A stretch of DNA of 64,000 bases from Aerococcaceae bacterium DSM 111022 (lineage in GTDB: Bacteria > Bacillota > Bacilli > Lactobacillales > Aerococcaceae), in the NCBI GenBank assembly GCA_015863195.1, contig JACBXO010000008.1, positions 54,821 through 118,820 on the forward strand, given 5' to 3'. Every line of letters begins with the position of its first letter. The first letter of the stretch is position 1. Under the pieces are notes generated by a model. It ran no database searches and had not been told where the DNA came from. It saw only the letters and a list, made by a program, of their open reading frames with translations. Both the position numbers and the translations under genes were made by a program. Below are positions 16,771 through 25,665 of the stretch, piece after piece.

Positions 16771-16992
16771 AGGAAAGAGTAGCCATAGCTAAAACAATAG
16801 ATGACATTCTTTCTTGTTTTATCATTATAAATTCTTACTCGTTTACCAGCATATATTCTCGCATATGAGACTGTACTGTTGCTGAAGCAACAACATTCTC
16901 AGCAGCAACTCTTCCTTATTTATGATGTTGCTTTTAGGCCGCGCCTAAAAGCTTCTTTTTATTAAAGGAAGTCAATTTCTGAGGAAATTGAC
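16771..16992. repeat. Composite hairpin element, copy 4, with insert in hairpin 1
   Basis: Hairpin 1 arms GGAAAGAGTAGC (about 16772) and GCAACTCTTCC (16904) are separated by a 114-bp unit at 16791-16904, preceded by GCT and ending CTCAGCA. Hairpin 2 (16930-16952) and hairpin 3 (16971-16992) follow in the usual order. Confidence 0.75.
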
Positions 16993-17045
16993 GACTGCTC
17001 AAAAGGTGGGTGGTGCTATTTGGAATGGTTGAAGGAATTGTTTTT

Positions 17046-17125
17046 GCATAACTTTTGTCAATCGGAAAGTTATGCGATTTTTGTTCTGGATTTACGCATA
17101 ACTCTGCTAGTCGTAAAAGTTATGC
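17046..17125. repeat. GCATAACTTT palindrome pair upstream of Fic gene
   Basis: GCATAACTTT (17046-17055) and AAAGTTATGC (17066-17075) form a 10-bp stem; a second, similar palindrome starts 50 bp later at 17096. The same pair with the same 50-bp spacing occurs after the Fic gene at 18872 and 18922. Confidence 0.8.
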
Positions 17126-17561
17126 AAAATAATTTAGAATTAAGATGTTATATTTGTATTTTGATAAATGGCGTATATTGAAATTAGAAAGGAATTTCGT
17201 TTAATCTATTTATCAAAAACAGCTTTTATACAAATACAGAGAAGAATATGCTGCTGTATTTTATAAAAATGTTTATTTGAGAAATAGAAACAGGCTCATT
17301 TTTGCATAACTAGAGCTAAACAGATAGTGGTGCGAATTGATTTGGAATGAAGATGTTTTGTCTAAATTTAAATAAAAGCAGTATATCAAAAATAGAAATG
17401 AATGATTATTGTCCTATTCCTCAAAAGTGGCTTTTATGAAAATGCAGAGAAGAACATGCTGTTATATTTTAAAAAAATACTTATTTGCGAAATACATCAG
17501 TAAAAAGTGAATTGTATTTCAGTTTTTGATAAAATATATAAATAGAAGAGAGGTGCATAGA

Positions 17562-18797
17562 ATGTATCAAGATTTAATTATTTATAGTTATAAAAATTAC
17601 AAAGATTTGCAGAATGAATACCAAAAAAGGTTTAATGCTCCTACCACCTTTAAAACTGGGTTGCATATTACCCCTTTTTCACAAAAAACAAATGTAAAAT
17701 TGACAGAATCCAATTATGAGCTCTTTAGTCAAACAATTCCAGAACATTTGGAATTAATGGAAGAAATATTTCTATTAAGTAAAAGAATCGAAAAGCAGTC
17801 TGGTGACCTTCCACATGCTGCTATAGAATATCTGGAAATATCTCAATTGATTAATGAAATTAAAAGTACTAATGACATTGAAGGTGTAAAGTCTACAAAA
17901 AAAGAGATTCAAGAAGCGGTAGATGCGCGAAATACACATAAAAATGTCCGGTTTAAGAATACTGTGAGATCTTATTTTACGATTTTAGATAATGAAAAAC
18001 CATTTATAGATGACTTAGGAGATTTCAGAGACATTTATGACAAAGTTGTCAAAGATGAGATTGCTGATGAAGATTTACCTGATGGTAAATATTTTAGAAA
18101 AAGCGGAGTGACTATTTATGATGAAAGAAATAATAAAGTAGTTCACCGAGGAGTATCATCTGAAGAAGCTATTCATACGGCGCTTCAGTCGCTCCTTCGT
18201 TTTATGAATCGAAGTGAAATTTCGCTATTTTACAAAGCAATTATTACGCATTATTATTTTGAATATGTCCATCCATTTTATGATGGAAACGGTAGAATGG
18301 GCAGGTTTATGTTGTCTTCATATTTGGCTCATAAACTAGACCCCTTTTCAGCACTATCTATTTCAGAGTCAATTTATAATAACCGAAATAAATATGACAA
18401 ATTATTTATTGATGCATCGAATAAAAATAATTTTGGTGATATGACGCTGTTTATTTTTGAAATGCTTAAAATTATTGTTAAAGGCCAAAAGAAAATTTTG
18501 AATGAAATTGAATTAGCCGTACTAAAAATGGAAAAGATTCTAAATTTTATAACTGAAGTTGATTTAACCAATGATCAAAAGATAGTGTTATCTGAGTTAT
18601 TACAACATTATCTTTTTGCTGTTTATGATTCAACGATTGAAAATCAAGAGCTAGACCAGATTATTGGTAAACAATTATCTAGAAGAAGGATTGATATTGC
18701 GCTAAAAGAATTAGAAGAGCTCAATTATGTAAAACAAGTTAAGGGTAAACCAATCACCTATATAGTTTTAGGAGATAATTTGAGTTATTTTGAATAA
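17562..18797 (+). CDS. Fic-domain protein (AMP-transferase family)
   Basis: A 411-residue Fic protein. The catalytic motif HPFYDGNGRMGRF begins near residue 237 and is complete (His, Asp, GNGR). A Fic_N-like region precedes it, with STNDIEG at about 101-107, matching the N-terminal inhibitory-helix motif of class II Fic proteins. The C-terminal 90 residues form a winged-helix-like domain (RRRIDIALKELEELNYV). It probably transfers AMP to a protein target and is self-inhibited; the target is unknown. GAGAGG precedes the ATG at 17562. Similar repeats on both sides suggest it moved as a cassette. Confidence 0.88.
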   Translation: MYQDLIIYSYKNYKDLQNEYQKRFNAPTTFKTGLHITPFSQKTNVKLTESNYELFSQTIPEHLELMEEIFLLSKRIEKQSGDLPHAAIEYLEISQLINEIKSTNDIEGVKSTKKEIQEAVDARNTHKNVRFKNTVRSYFTILDNEKPFIDDLGDFRDIYDKVVKDEIADEDLPDGKYFRKSGVTIYDERNNKVVHRGVSSEEAIHTALQSLLRFMNRSEISLFYKAIITHYYFEYVHPFYDGNGRMGRFMLSSYLAHKLDPFSALSISESIYNNRNKYDKLFIDASNKNNFGDMTLFIFEMLKIIVKGQKKILNEIELAVLKMEKILNFITEVDLTNDQKIVLSELLQHYLFAVYDSTIENQELDQIIGKQLSRRRIDIALKELEELNYVKQVKGKPITYIVLGDNLSYFE

Positions 18798-18870
18798 TTG
18801 TTTTGTTTAAGAAAAATGACAAATGTTCAAAAAGTTTATAGTGTAATTTAGATGTTTGAGGTTTTTTTTA

Positions 18871-18958
18871 CGCATAACTTTAGCCAATTGGTAAGTTATG
18901 CGAATATTTGCCTGATTTGTTGCATAACTCAGCTGGTACTAAAAGTTATGCGAAATAA
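18871..18958. repeat. GCATAAC palindrome pair downstream of Fic gene
   Basis: Palindromes with CGCATAACTT and AAGTTATGCG arms start at 18871, and a second starts at 18922, 50 bp apart. They match the pair upstream of the gene. Confidence 0.8.
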
Positions 18959-19249
18959 TTTAGGATAAAAAAGTTTCATTTGTATTTTGTTAAATGAGGT
19001 ATATTGAAAATAGAAGTGTATTTTAGTTTTTTTATTTTGCAAAAACGGATTTTATCCAAATATAGAGAATATTATGCTGCTCTATTTCTCAAAAACGACT
19101 TTTATGCAAATGCAAATAAGAAGGTGTTGCTCTATTTTATAAAAATGCTTATTTGAGAAATAGAGATAATAAGTACTTTGTTTGGCAGAGCATATGATGA
19201 TAGAGCAAGATTTGCCATTGGAATGAAATGCTAAAAAAGCAAATTAGCT

Positions 19250-19645
19250 CATTGCTTAAAAACTGCAATGAAGTGCTGAGCAGAGGGGTTCATTGCAAAA
19301 AAATCAACAATGGCGTGCTGAGCAACCAGGTTCATTGCTGAAATTCTGCAATGGCGTGCTGAGCAAACGGGTTCATTGCCGAAAAACTGCAATGGCGTGT
19401 TGAGCAAACGGGTTCATTGCCGAAAAACTGCAATGGCGGCCTGAGCAAACAGGTTCATTGCAGAAAATCCGCAATGGAGCACTTAGTAAACAGACTCATT
19501 GCCAAAAACCAGCAATGGCGTGCTGAGCAAACGGGCTCATTGCCAAAAATCCGCAATGGAGCACTCAGCAACAGACTCATTGCCAAAAATCAGCAATGAC
19601 GGCTTGAGCAAACGGGTTCATTGCCAAAAACCAGCAATGGCTGAC
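19250..19645. repeat. 41-bp tandem array (CATTGC..GCAATG family)
   Basis: About nine and a half copies with starts at 19250, 19291, 19333, 19374 and on. Each has CATTGC, an A-rich loop of 8-9 bases, GCAATG, then a CGTGCTGAGCAAACGGGTT spacer. Two frames of about 60 residues here are translations of the repeat, not genes. Confidence 0.9.
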
Positions 19646-19810
19646 CATGTGAGTAGCTTTAAACCACACCTGAAAGGATTTTGAAAAAATCCTCAGTCAG
19701 CCAAAACCCCTCTGAAGATTGTCCTTAAAAAAGTTAGCAGAGCCATAAAAATATTGAACAACTTCTGCGTCATTTATACCATATTTTACCTAAAAATTTG
19801 TTATAATTAA

Positions 19811-19824
19811 TGAAAGCGTTTAAC
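19811..19824 (+). promoter_or_regulatory. cre-like site upstream of sugar isomerase-like gene
   Basis: TGAAAGCGTTTAAC matches the catabolite-responsive element consensus except at its 3' end. It overlaps the likely transcription start after TTATAATTAA, a place where CcpA binding would repress. Confidence 0.5.
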
Positions 19825-19839
19825 TTTAAGGAGGCAATT

Positions 19840-20601
19840 ATGACAAAATTAGGGATACAAATTTCGAGTTTGAAGGCGTTTCTGCAGGCGCCGGAGGACG
19901 TTTTCGAGACGTTCAAAAAGGTGAGCGATATCGGCTATGAAAATATTCAAATTCAGTGGGTCAATTCGGAAATTTCCAAAGAAATCATCCACGAAGCCTT
20001 GCAGGAAGCGGGTTTGAACTGCTTGGGGACGCAAGAATCGTATGAAAATGTCACGGGAGACTTCGACAAATTCATCCAACAAAACGCGCTCTGGGGCGGC
20101 GACTACATCACCATCAGCGGCATCCCCGAAAAATACCACTCCTACGAGGGCTGCTTAAAATACGCCGAAGAATTAAATGAACTCTCAGCTTACGCTGAAA
20201 AGTATGGCAAAATTTTAAATTTCCATCCGCGAGCGAAGGACGTTTTCCAGTATGAATCGGCGAATTCCTTGGAAGTAATTTTCGACAACACACGGCCTGA
20301 GATGCAATTTTTACTCGATATTTATCAAATTATTGCGGCAGGCCTGGACCCGGTTGCGTGGATCGAAAAAGTAGAGGGGCGCAATGACTTGATTCATTTC
20401 AAAGACGGCGTCATCAGCTCCGACGAAGAGCCGACGCTAACGCCAGTCGGCCAAGGCGAAATCGACTGGGCGCCGATCATCGACGCAACGATCAAAACCG
20501 GCGTCAAATACGCATTAGCCGAACAAGAATCATTCGGCGGCGAACCATTCCAGTGCCTGAGGGATAGCTATGACTATCTAGTGGCGCGAGGGATTGAATA
20601 G
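19840..20601 (+). CDS. Sugar phosphate isomerase/epimerase family protein (TIM barrel)
   Basis: A 253-residue protein of the xylose-isomerase-like TIM-barrel superfamily (MTKLGIQISSLKAFL, then FHPRAKDVFQYE and LIHFKDGVIS). Likely metal ligands are visible in NFHPRAKD, FLLDIYQI, LIHFKDG and LAEQESFGG. Relatives are sugar or inositol isomerases/epimerases; the substrate cannot be told. GGAGG gives the start at 19840. A cre-like site at its promoter suggests control by carbon source. Confidence 0.82.
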   Translation: MTKLGIQISSLKAFLQAPEDVFETFKKVSDIGYENIQIQWVNSEISKEIIHEALQEAGLNCLGTQESYENVTGDFDKFIQQNALWGGDYITISGIPEKYHSYEGCLKYAEELNELSAYAEKYGKILNFHPRAKDVFQYESANSLEVIFDNTRPEMQFLLDIYQIIAAGLDPVAWIEKVEGRNDLIHFKDGVISSDEEPTLTPVGQGEIDWAPIIDATIKTGVKYALAEQESFGGEPFQCLRDSYDYLVARGIE

Positions 20602-20629
20602 GGATTAGTATTGATAATCATAGAGTTAG

Positions 20630-20665
20630 CAAGACCTGAGGCCCGAGTGGGCTTTGGGTCTTTTT
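20630..20665 (+). terminator. Terminator after isomerase-like gene
   Basis: AGACCTGAGGCCC and GGGCTTTGGGTCT (20632-20661) form a two-part stem with a short loop and are followed by T residues. Confidence 0.85.
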
Positions 20666-20710
20666 GTTGTTTTAATTTTGGATTTGCAGATTTGTGTCTA
20701 TCAATCATTT

Positions 20711-21195
20711 CTGTTGGTTGTTTTCGAATTTAATTTCAAACAACTCACACTCCAGCCATTTCTGTTGGTTGTTTTCGAATTTAATTTCAAACAACTCACA
20801 CTCCAGCCATTTCTGTTGGTTGTTTTCGAATTTAATTCCAAACAACTCACACTCTAGCTATATCTGTTGGTTGTTTTCGAATTTAATTCCAAACAACTCA
20901 CACTCTAGCTATATCTGTTGGTTGTTTTCGATTTTAATTCCAAACAACTCACACTCTAGCCATATCTGTTGGTTGTTTTCGATTTAAATTTCAAACAACT
21001 CATACTCTAGCCATATCTGTTGGTTGTTTTCGAATTTAATTTCAAACAACTCACACTCCAGCCATTTCTGTTGGTTGTTTTTGAATTTAATTCCAAACAA
21101 CTCACACTCTAGCTATATCTGTTGGTTGTTTTTGATTTCAATTTCAAACAACTCACACTCTAGCTATATCTGTTGGTTGTTTCTTAATTTGAACG
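20711..21195. repeat. 51-bp tandem array (CTGTTGGTTGTTTT family)
   Basis: About nine and a half copies with a 51-bp period (20711, 20762, 20813 and on). Each has GTTGTTT and AAACAAC arms around a 12-14 base AT loop, then CTCACACTCYAGCCAT. The array at 35.6 kb is the same family in the opposite orientation. Confidence 0.9.
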
Positions 21196-21368
21196 CAAAC
21201 TACTAACAGTTTATACCTAGGGGCCGGTCGCCTATTATCATTTGAAATACAAAAAGCTCAAATTTTGATAAAAAACCGCCGATTATTATCATTTCAAGGA
21301 GACCAAACCCAAATTTTGATAATCCATAACCAATCCACATCTCTTTGCACACTGTGGAATCATAAGGA

Positions 21369-21473
21369 AGAGTCGCCGCAGCGACTCTCACCTCATTCCT
21401 TGAATGAGGAAGCTTTTAGCCTGCGGCTTAAAAGCCTCTTTCTATATGATGGCGTCAATTTCTGAGGAAATTG
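21369..21473. repeat. Composite triple-hairpin element, copy 5 (order 1-2-3)
   Basis: Hairpins lie at 21369-21388, 21412-21435 and 21454-21473. The element sits between two 51-bp arrays of different families. Confidence 0.87.
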
Positions 21474-21509
21474 AACTCTTTTTATTCCATAGTAAGTAGA
21501 GGAGATGGA

Positions 21510-21958
21510 AGTTTTCTTAACTCAAGACCAACCCGGTAGTTGAGAAAATATATGGTCGAAAGTTTTCTTAACTTATGACTAACCCGGTAGTTGAGAAAAT
21601 TTAGGGGTGAAAGTTTTCTCAACTCAAGACTAACCCGTTAGTTGAGAAAATTTAGGGGTGAAAGTTTTCTTAACTCATGACCAACCCGGAAGTTGAGAAA
21701 ATATATGGTCGAAAGTTTTCTTAACTCAAGACCAACCCGTTAGTTGAGAAAATATATGGTCGAAAGTTTTCTTAACTCATGACTAACCCGTTAGTTGAGA
21801 AAATATATGGGCGAAAGTTTTCTTAACTTATGACTAACCCGGTAGTTGAGAAAATTTAGGGGTGAAAGTTTTCTTAACTTATGACTAACCCGGTAGTTGA
21901 GAAAATTTAGGGGTGAAAGTTTTCTTAACTCATTACTAACTCGGAAGTTAAGAAAAGA
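21510..21958. repeat. 51-bp tandem array (AGTTTTCTTAACT family)
   Basis: Nearly nine copies with a 51-bp period (21510, 21561, 21612 and on). Each has TTTTCTTAACT and AGTTGAGAAAA arms around ACCAACCCGGT-like loops. The TCATTTCAAGG/TTATC repeats of the 54-kb family occur as a short run just before, at 21230-21330. Confidence 0.9.
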
Positions 21959-22055
21959 GGTTTTAAACTGAATTTCTGTTTGAATTAACAATTCACAAAT
22001 CTCCATATCAAAACAACTACTCACTTCCGATACTTTTCAGAAGTAAGTAGCATAA

Positions 22056-24812
22056 TCAACGATTCAATTGAGAAGCAATCTCGCGGTTAATCAATCTAAT
22101 CGCAGTGTTATCAGTATTTATAGTGTTAAAGTATTCTAAACTACCATACCAGACAGTCTTGTTATCACAAACAACAAAGTTTTGTGGTTTGGAATTACTC
22201 AAATTTATTTGAATATTTAAGTTAGTCAAACGTTCGACAAGCTTAGAATTTTGAGCGTCTCTCTCGGATATAACAACCATTAAATCAATTTTCGACTGTT
22301 TAATTTGTTTCAATTCACTAAGGATAGATTTATTTAAATAGGGAATCCCAATGATAGCTTCTCTTGCTTGTGAGAGGTCAGCTTTTAGAGGTTCATAGTA
22401 ATTTGTATTATCATAAAGTTGAATTTGATTACTTCGAGTCTTTTCATCTTCAGCCAAGACATAACCTAATTTTAAATATTCTTTCATGCGTTTTTGATAC
22501 ATTTTCCGGTAAATATCTACTGCGAAATCAATATAATCGTAGACACGTAACTCGTCTTTATTTTCAAGATTTCGATTTAATCGGCCTAAATATTGTTGCG
22601 TAAGTGTCTTGCTAGAAAATGGCATAGCGATAAAGAGTGAATCTAAAGAAGCTAAATCAAATCCTTCGCCGACATATTGCCCCGTCGCAATAATTACAGA
22701 AGCATCTTTGATACGTTTCATGTTCTCCAGGTTTTGGTCATTAACTTGCTTTTTCTGCTGACTATGTAATGTGAAAATTGGCGTATTAGATGAAGCGTCC
22801 TTGAGCAACTCTGCTAGCAATTCAATATGTTCAATCCGATTTGTTAGAACCAAACAAGTCTGGCTCAGTTTGATATTCTCTATAACATCCTGAACAATTT
22901 GGGCATTACGATTTTCATCCAATTGCATTTTTTCCAAATGTTCAATATGAGTCAGTTCGGGGTTGTAGTCGCTATAGCTCGTAAATCTTGGATAGAAGTA
23001 GCGGGGAATTAAGACACTGTCATCGATCTTAGCCTGATCATTATAAATTATTTCACCCAACCTCATAAACATTAAAGGATGGAGACCATCTTTTCGTTCT
23101 GGTGTTGCAGTTAAACCATGTAAATACCTAGAGTTTGCTTTTTTAATGACCTCTTCATAGCTACTTGCTGCCAGATGATGCGCCTCATCGACAATGACTT
23201 GTCCATAATGAGTGAAAAAATCATCCAAATCATCTCGGTAGCTCAATGTTTGAAATAGTACGATATCAACTAAACGACTCTGTTTATTTTTCGAACCATA
23301 AATTTCACCAATGGTATCTTTTTTACGCACACGGCCAGTCGGCGTATATTCTTTATAAGGCTCATCTTTAATAACAAGAAACTGATCCAATCTTTCTTTC
23401 CATTGCTGTGCGAGTACTTTGGAATGAACAATAATTAAAGTGCTTACCTGACGCTCGGCAATAAGCTTAGCAGCTAATACTGTTTTACCAAACCCAGTGG
23501 GAGCACTAATAACACCCATTTCATGATTGAGTACTTGTTGTAACGCTCTTTGTTGATTTGGTTTTAACTTCCCTTTAAAACTAACATTAATTTTATAACC
23601 ATCACTGATATTTTCTTGAAGAATGATTTCTGGATGATTATGCAATACTTTCCCTAAAATTCCGCGTGGTAAGTATAAATAGTCAGAATCTTCTTGAGCT
23701 GCGGTAATAAATTGTGGCGTATCCCAAGTGGGGGAGCGCATATTTTGTAGCAAGTAAAACTTTGGATTATGAAAAGTAACCTGCTGAGCTAATGCGACTT
23801 GTTGCTTGCGTGAAAGTGAGTTCTTATTGACCTTCAGCTCGCCACCATGTATGATTTTCACAGAATTTGGTAGATCGATTTTTTCACGTGAGTTTGAAGA
23901 GTGATAAAGAGAAATCGGCGTCTCTGCGCTGATGTTCTTTATAAAGTCTTGAATTTCTTCTTCTGAATATCTCTTAACTTTTGCTAGAGATTCCCACATA
24001 TCTTCAACTTGCCCCAAGTCATCATTTAAGAAAACAGTTTTACCTTCCAGTACTTTTTCTTGTCTGAGAGGCAAAGCAATGAGGTTTCCAAAGCCATTCT
24101 TTGGTAAAGTATCTTGCATCGGAATGATGCGGTCAAAACTGTCGAAGTTTATAGCAGAATTTAATTGCATCGCATGTTGGATAATATTATTGGCGAACTT
24201 TCTAGCGATTGAGGCTGGAATAGCATTCTCAAAGAAACACCAAACATGAATACCAGCACCTGATTGCGATCGTTCGAGTAAATAATCAATATTAAATTGG
24301 TGGCAAGTTTGAATGATGGCCTGCACTTCCTCAGTTGCCTTTTGGGTATCAAAATCCATCACGATTAAATATGTCGTATCATCTGGGAGTAATGGATAGA
24401 TACCAGCACCATGTTTAAAATCAGGATGCTCACCGCGAATATGTTGTTCAATCGTTTTAAGCGTATAAGGATAGTAAGTATGGATTTCTTTTTTGAGTTT
24501 GCCATTTTCTCCCATAATCCACTCGCCATCGCCATGCGGACTATATCCTGTTCGTCCATTTTTACTTATCCATTTAGTAGCATAAACATCTTCTCGTCCA
24601 CGAAAATATTGATAAAAGAGTTCTATTTTTTGTAAAGTCGAGAGATGATTTTTTGCTTGTTTTGTTAGAGCAAAAAAATCGAGTTGCCTCATTACTCGGA
24701 CATCACCATTTTTTCTTTTAACTTTATAGAAAATTTCTTTATCATCCCAGTCCTGTAATTCTTCGATGACAGTAATTTCTTCGCCGGTATTTAATTTATA
24801 TTGTTTTGCCAA
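22056..24812 (-). CDS. TOTE-type AEP primase - SF2 helicase - PLD-like fusion protein
   Basis: A 918-residue fusion. Residues about 55-260 form an archaeo-eukaryotic-type primase domain: MDFD at 152-155 (the D-x-D), SGAGIH at 184-189 (the sGxH motif) and FDRIIPMQD near 226. This is the domain named TOTE conflict-system primase in domain databases. A superfamily-2 helicase follows: SAPTGFGKT (436-444), VDEAHH (541-546), GLTATPER, and the motif VI region QQYLGRLNRNL. The last 100 residues resemble half a phospholipase-D-like domain (VVCDNKTVWYGSLEYF) whose His of HxK is replaced by Cys. It may act in defence or element maintenance; this is inferred. A MazEF pair lies beside it. Confidence 0.85.
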   Translation of the reverse strand: MAKQYKLNTGEEITVIEELQDWDDKEIFYKVKRKNGDVRVMRQLDFFALTKQAKNHLSTLQKIELFYQYFRGREDVYATKWISKNGRTGYSPHGDGEWIMGENGKLKKEIHTYYPYTLKTIEQHIRGEHPDFKHGAGIYPLLPDDTTYLIVMDFDTQKATEEVQAIIQTCHQFNIDYLLERSQSGAGIHVWCFFENAIPASIARKFANNIIQHAMQLNSAINFDSFDRIIPMQDTLPKNGFGNLIALPLRQEKVLEGKTVFLNDDLGQVEDMWESLAKVKRYSEEEIQDFIKNISAETPISLYHSSNSREKIDLPNSVKIIHGGELKVNKNSLSRKQQVALAQQVTFHNPKFYLLQNMRSPTWDTPQFITAAQEDSDYLYLPRGILGKVLHNHPEIILQENISDGYKINVSFKGKLKPNQQRALQQVLNHEMGVISAPTGFGKTVLAAKLIAERQVSTLIIVHSKVLAQQWKERLDQFLVIKDEPYKEYTPTGRVRKKDTIGEIYGSKNKQSRLVDIVLFQTLSYRDDLDDFFTHYGQVIVDEAHHLAASSYEEVIKKANSRYLHGLTATPERKDGLHPLMFMRLGEIIYNDQAKIDDSVLIPRYFYPRFTSYSDYNPELTHIEHLEKMQLDENRNAQIVQDVIENIKLSQTCLVLTNRIEHIELLAELLKDASSNTPIFTLHSQQKKQVNDQNLENMKRIKDASVIIATGQYVGEGFDLASLDSLFIAMPFSSKTLTQQYLGRLNRNLENKDELRVYDYIDFAVDIYRKMYQKRMKEYLKLGYVLAEDEKTRSNQIQLYDNTNYYEPLKADLSQAREAIIGIPYLNKSILSELKQIKQSKIDLMVVISERDAQNSKLVERLTNLNIQINLSNSKPQNFVVCDNKTVWYGSLEYFNTINTDNTAIRLINREIASQLNR

Positions 24813-24947
24813 AAAATTACCTTCTTTCTGAAGTAAGTTTTGTATATGGTTAAATATTACGGTAAAGGCTTACATAATTCAAATGAAGTTTAAGGAGATT
24901 CATTAAAAAAGTGTGAATGAACATAGAATATCATTCACACTTATAAT

Positions 24948-25274
24948 TTAGTTTTTTTCAAATACAAATTTTACTCTATCTAGCAATTCGGTTAATAATA
25001 GATCTGAGACTGATTCAACAAAATTATATTTACGCGATTGATAATCAATAGCAATTAATTGGTCTAATAAAACTTTGCCTGTTGTTTTTACGTCTCTTAA
25101 CGGATAATAGAACGGATAATTTCTTTGGGTATTACTGATTGGAGCAAAAACACCAATATTAGATGTTTTATTAATTAAGTCATGACTAAGACAAATATAA
25201 GGTCGATATCCTTTTTGTTCATGTCCTTTTCGCGGATCTAAATTTAACTTAATGATATCCCCTTGTTTTACCAT
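24948..25274 (-). CDS. mazF: MazF/PemK-family endoribonuclease toxin
   Basis: A 108-residue toxin (MVKQGDIIKLNLDPRKGHEQKGYRP, then GVFAPISNTQ and LLDQLIAIDYQSR). The glycine-rich start, the RP motif and the DQ...ID segment match MazF/PemK mRNA interferases. It overlaps the mazE stop by 7 bases, the usual antitoxin-first order. Its length is normal and no lesion is seen. Confidence 0.92.
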   Translation of the reverse strand: MVKQGDIIKLNLDPRKGHEQKGYRPYICLSHDLINKTSNIGVFAPISNTQRNYPFYYPLRDVKTTGKVLLDQLIAIDYQSRKYNFVESVSDLLLTELLDRVKFVFEKN

Positions 25275-25507
25275 AATTCATTCCCGACAGCTTCAACGTC
25301 ACCTAACTCAGTTTTGAAGGAACCTTCATCATAATCTTTGAATAGGTCATGGATACTATCCACTTTATTTGTCTTTGTCAAAATCAATTTATCCTTTTCT
25401 ACCTGTAAATCTAGCTCAGAACCAACCTCTAATTCTAATTGGACTAAGACTTCTTTGGGAATTCTAATTCCGCTACTGTTTCCCCATTTACTCAATGTAA
25501 CTTCCAT
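25268..25507 (-). CDS. mazE: MazE-family antitoxin (AbrB-like)
   Basis: A 79-residue antitoxin with the swapped-hairpin DNA-binding start MEVTLSKWGNSSGIRIPKEV and an acidic C-terminus (FKDYDEGSF, TELGDVEAVGNELW) that would bind MazF. GGAGGG precedes the ATG at 25507. A perfect palindrome upstream is its likely operator. Confidence 0.92.
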   Translation of the reverse strand: MEVTLSKWGNSSGIRIPKEVLVQLELEVGSELDLQVEKDKLILTKTNKVDSIHDLFKDYDEGSFKTELGDVEAVGNELW

Positions 25508-25540
25508 AACTATCCCTCCTCTTTTCTCAATTATATCATA

Positions 25541-25565
25541 AAAGTATATACGTCGTATATACTTT
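25541..25565 (-). promoter_or_regulatory. Palindromic mazEF operator
   Basis: AAAGTATATAC and GTATATACTTT are perfect 11-base arms around GTC. On the minus strand a TATAAT -10 lies just downstream, so MazE or MazEF binding here would block the promoter. This is the standard autoregulation of such modules. Confidence 0.75.
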
Positions 25566-25665
25566 GGCTCGTAAAACATTTTAAAACGACCACTCCCAAA
25601 AATTCCTACTACCCACAAAAATAGGCCGGCCCTGCGGGACGGCCTGGTGCCATACTTTCCAAAAA

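Larger units (their letters stand above)
16464..17561. other. Repeat-rich gap before the Fic gene
   Basis: This 1.1-kb gap contains a composite element interrupted by an insert (16771-16992), GCATAACTTT palindromes (17046-17125) and two inverted-repeat blocks (about 17145-17310 and 17375-17500). The last two kinds also occur after the Fic gene. No gene is supported; a 68-residue frame at 16486 is AT-rich and lacks a start signal. Confidence 0.6.
18798..19839. other. Repeat-rich gap after the Fic gene
   Basis: This gap holds the second GCATAAC palindrome pair (18871-18958), an inverted-repeat block with CTATTTCTCAAA/TTTGAGAAATAG arms (about 19010-19170), the 41-bp array (19250-19640) and the promoter region of the next gene. 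No gene is supported. Confidence 0.6.

Noticed and set aside
19250..19645. CRISPR array
   Set aside because: Units are near-identical tandem copies without unique spacers, and no cas genes are in the window.
19417..19684. Two overlapping frames of about 60 residues
   Set aside because: They are translations of the 41-bp array; repeated peptide units simply follow the repeat period.
20654..21206. Frames with repeated peptides of about 17 residues
   Set aside because: Period 51 is divisible by three, so the 51-bp array stays open in frame. No start signal or family resemblance.
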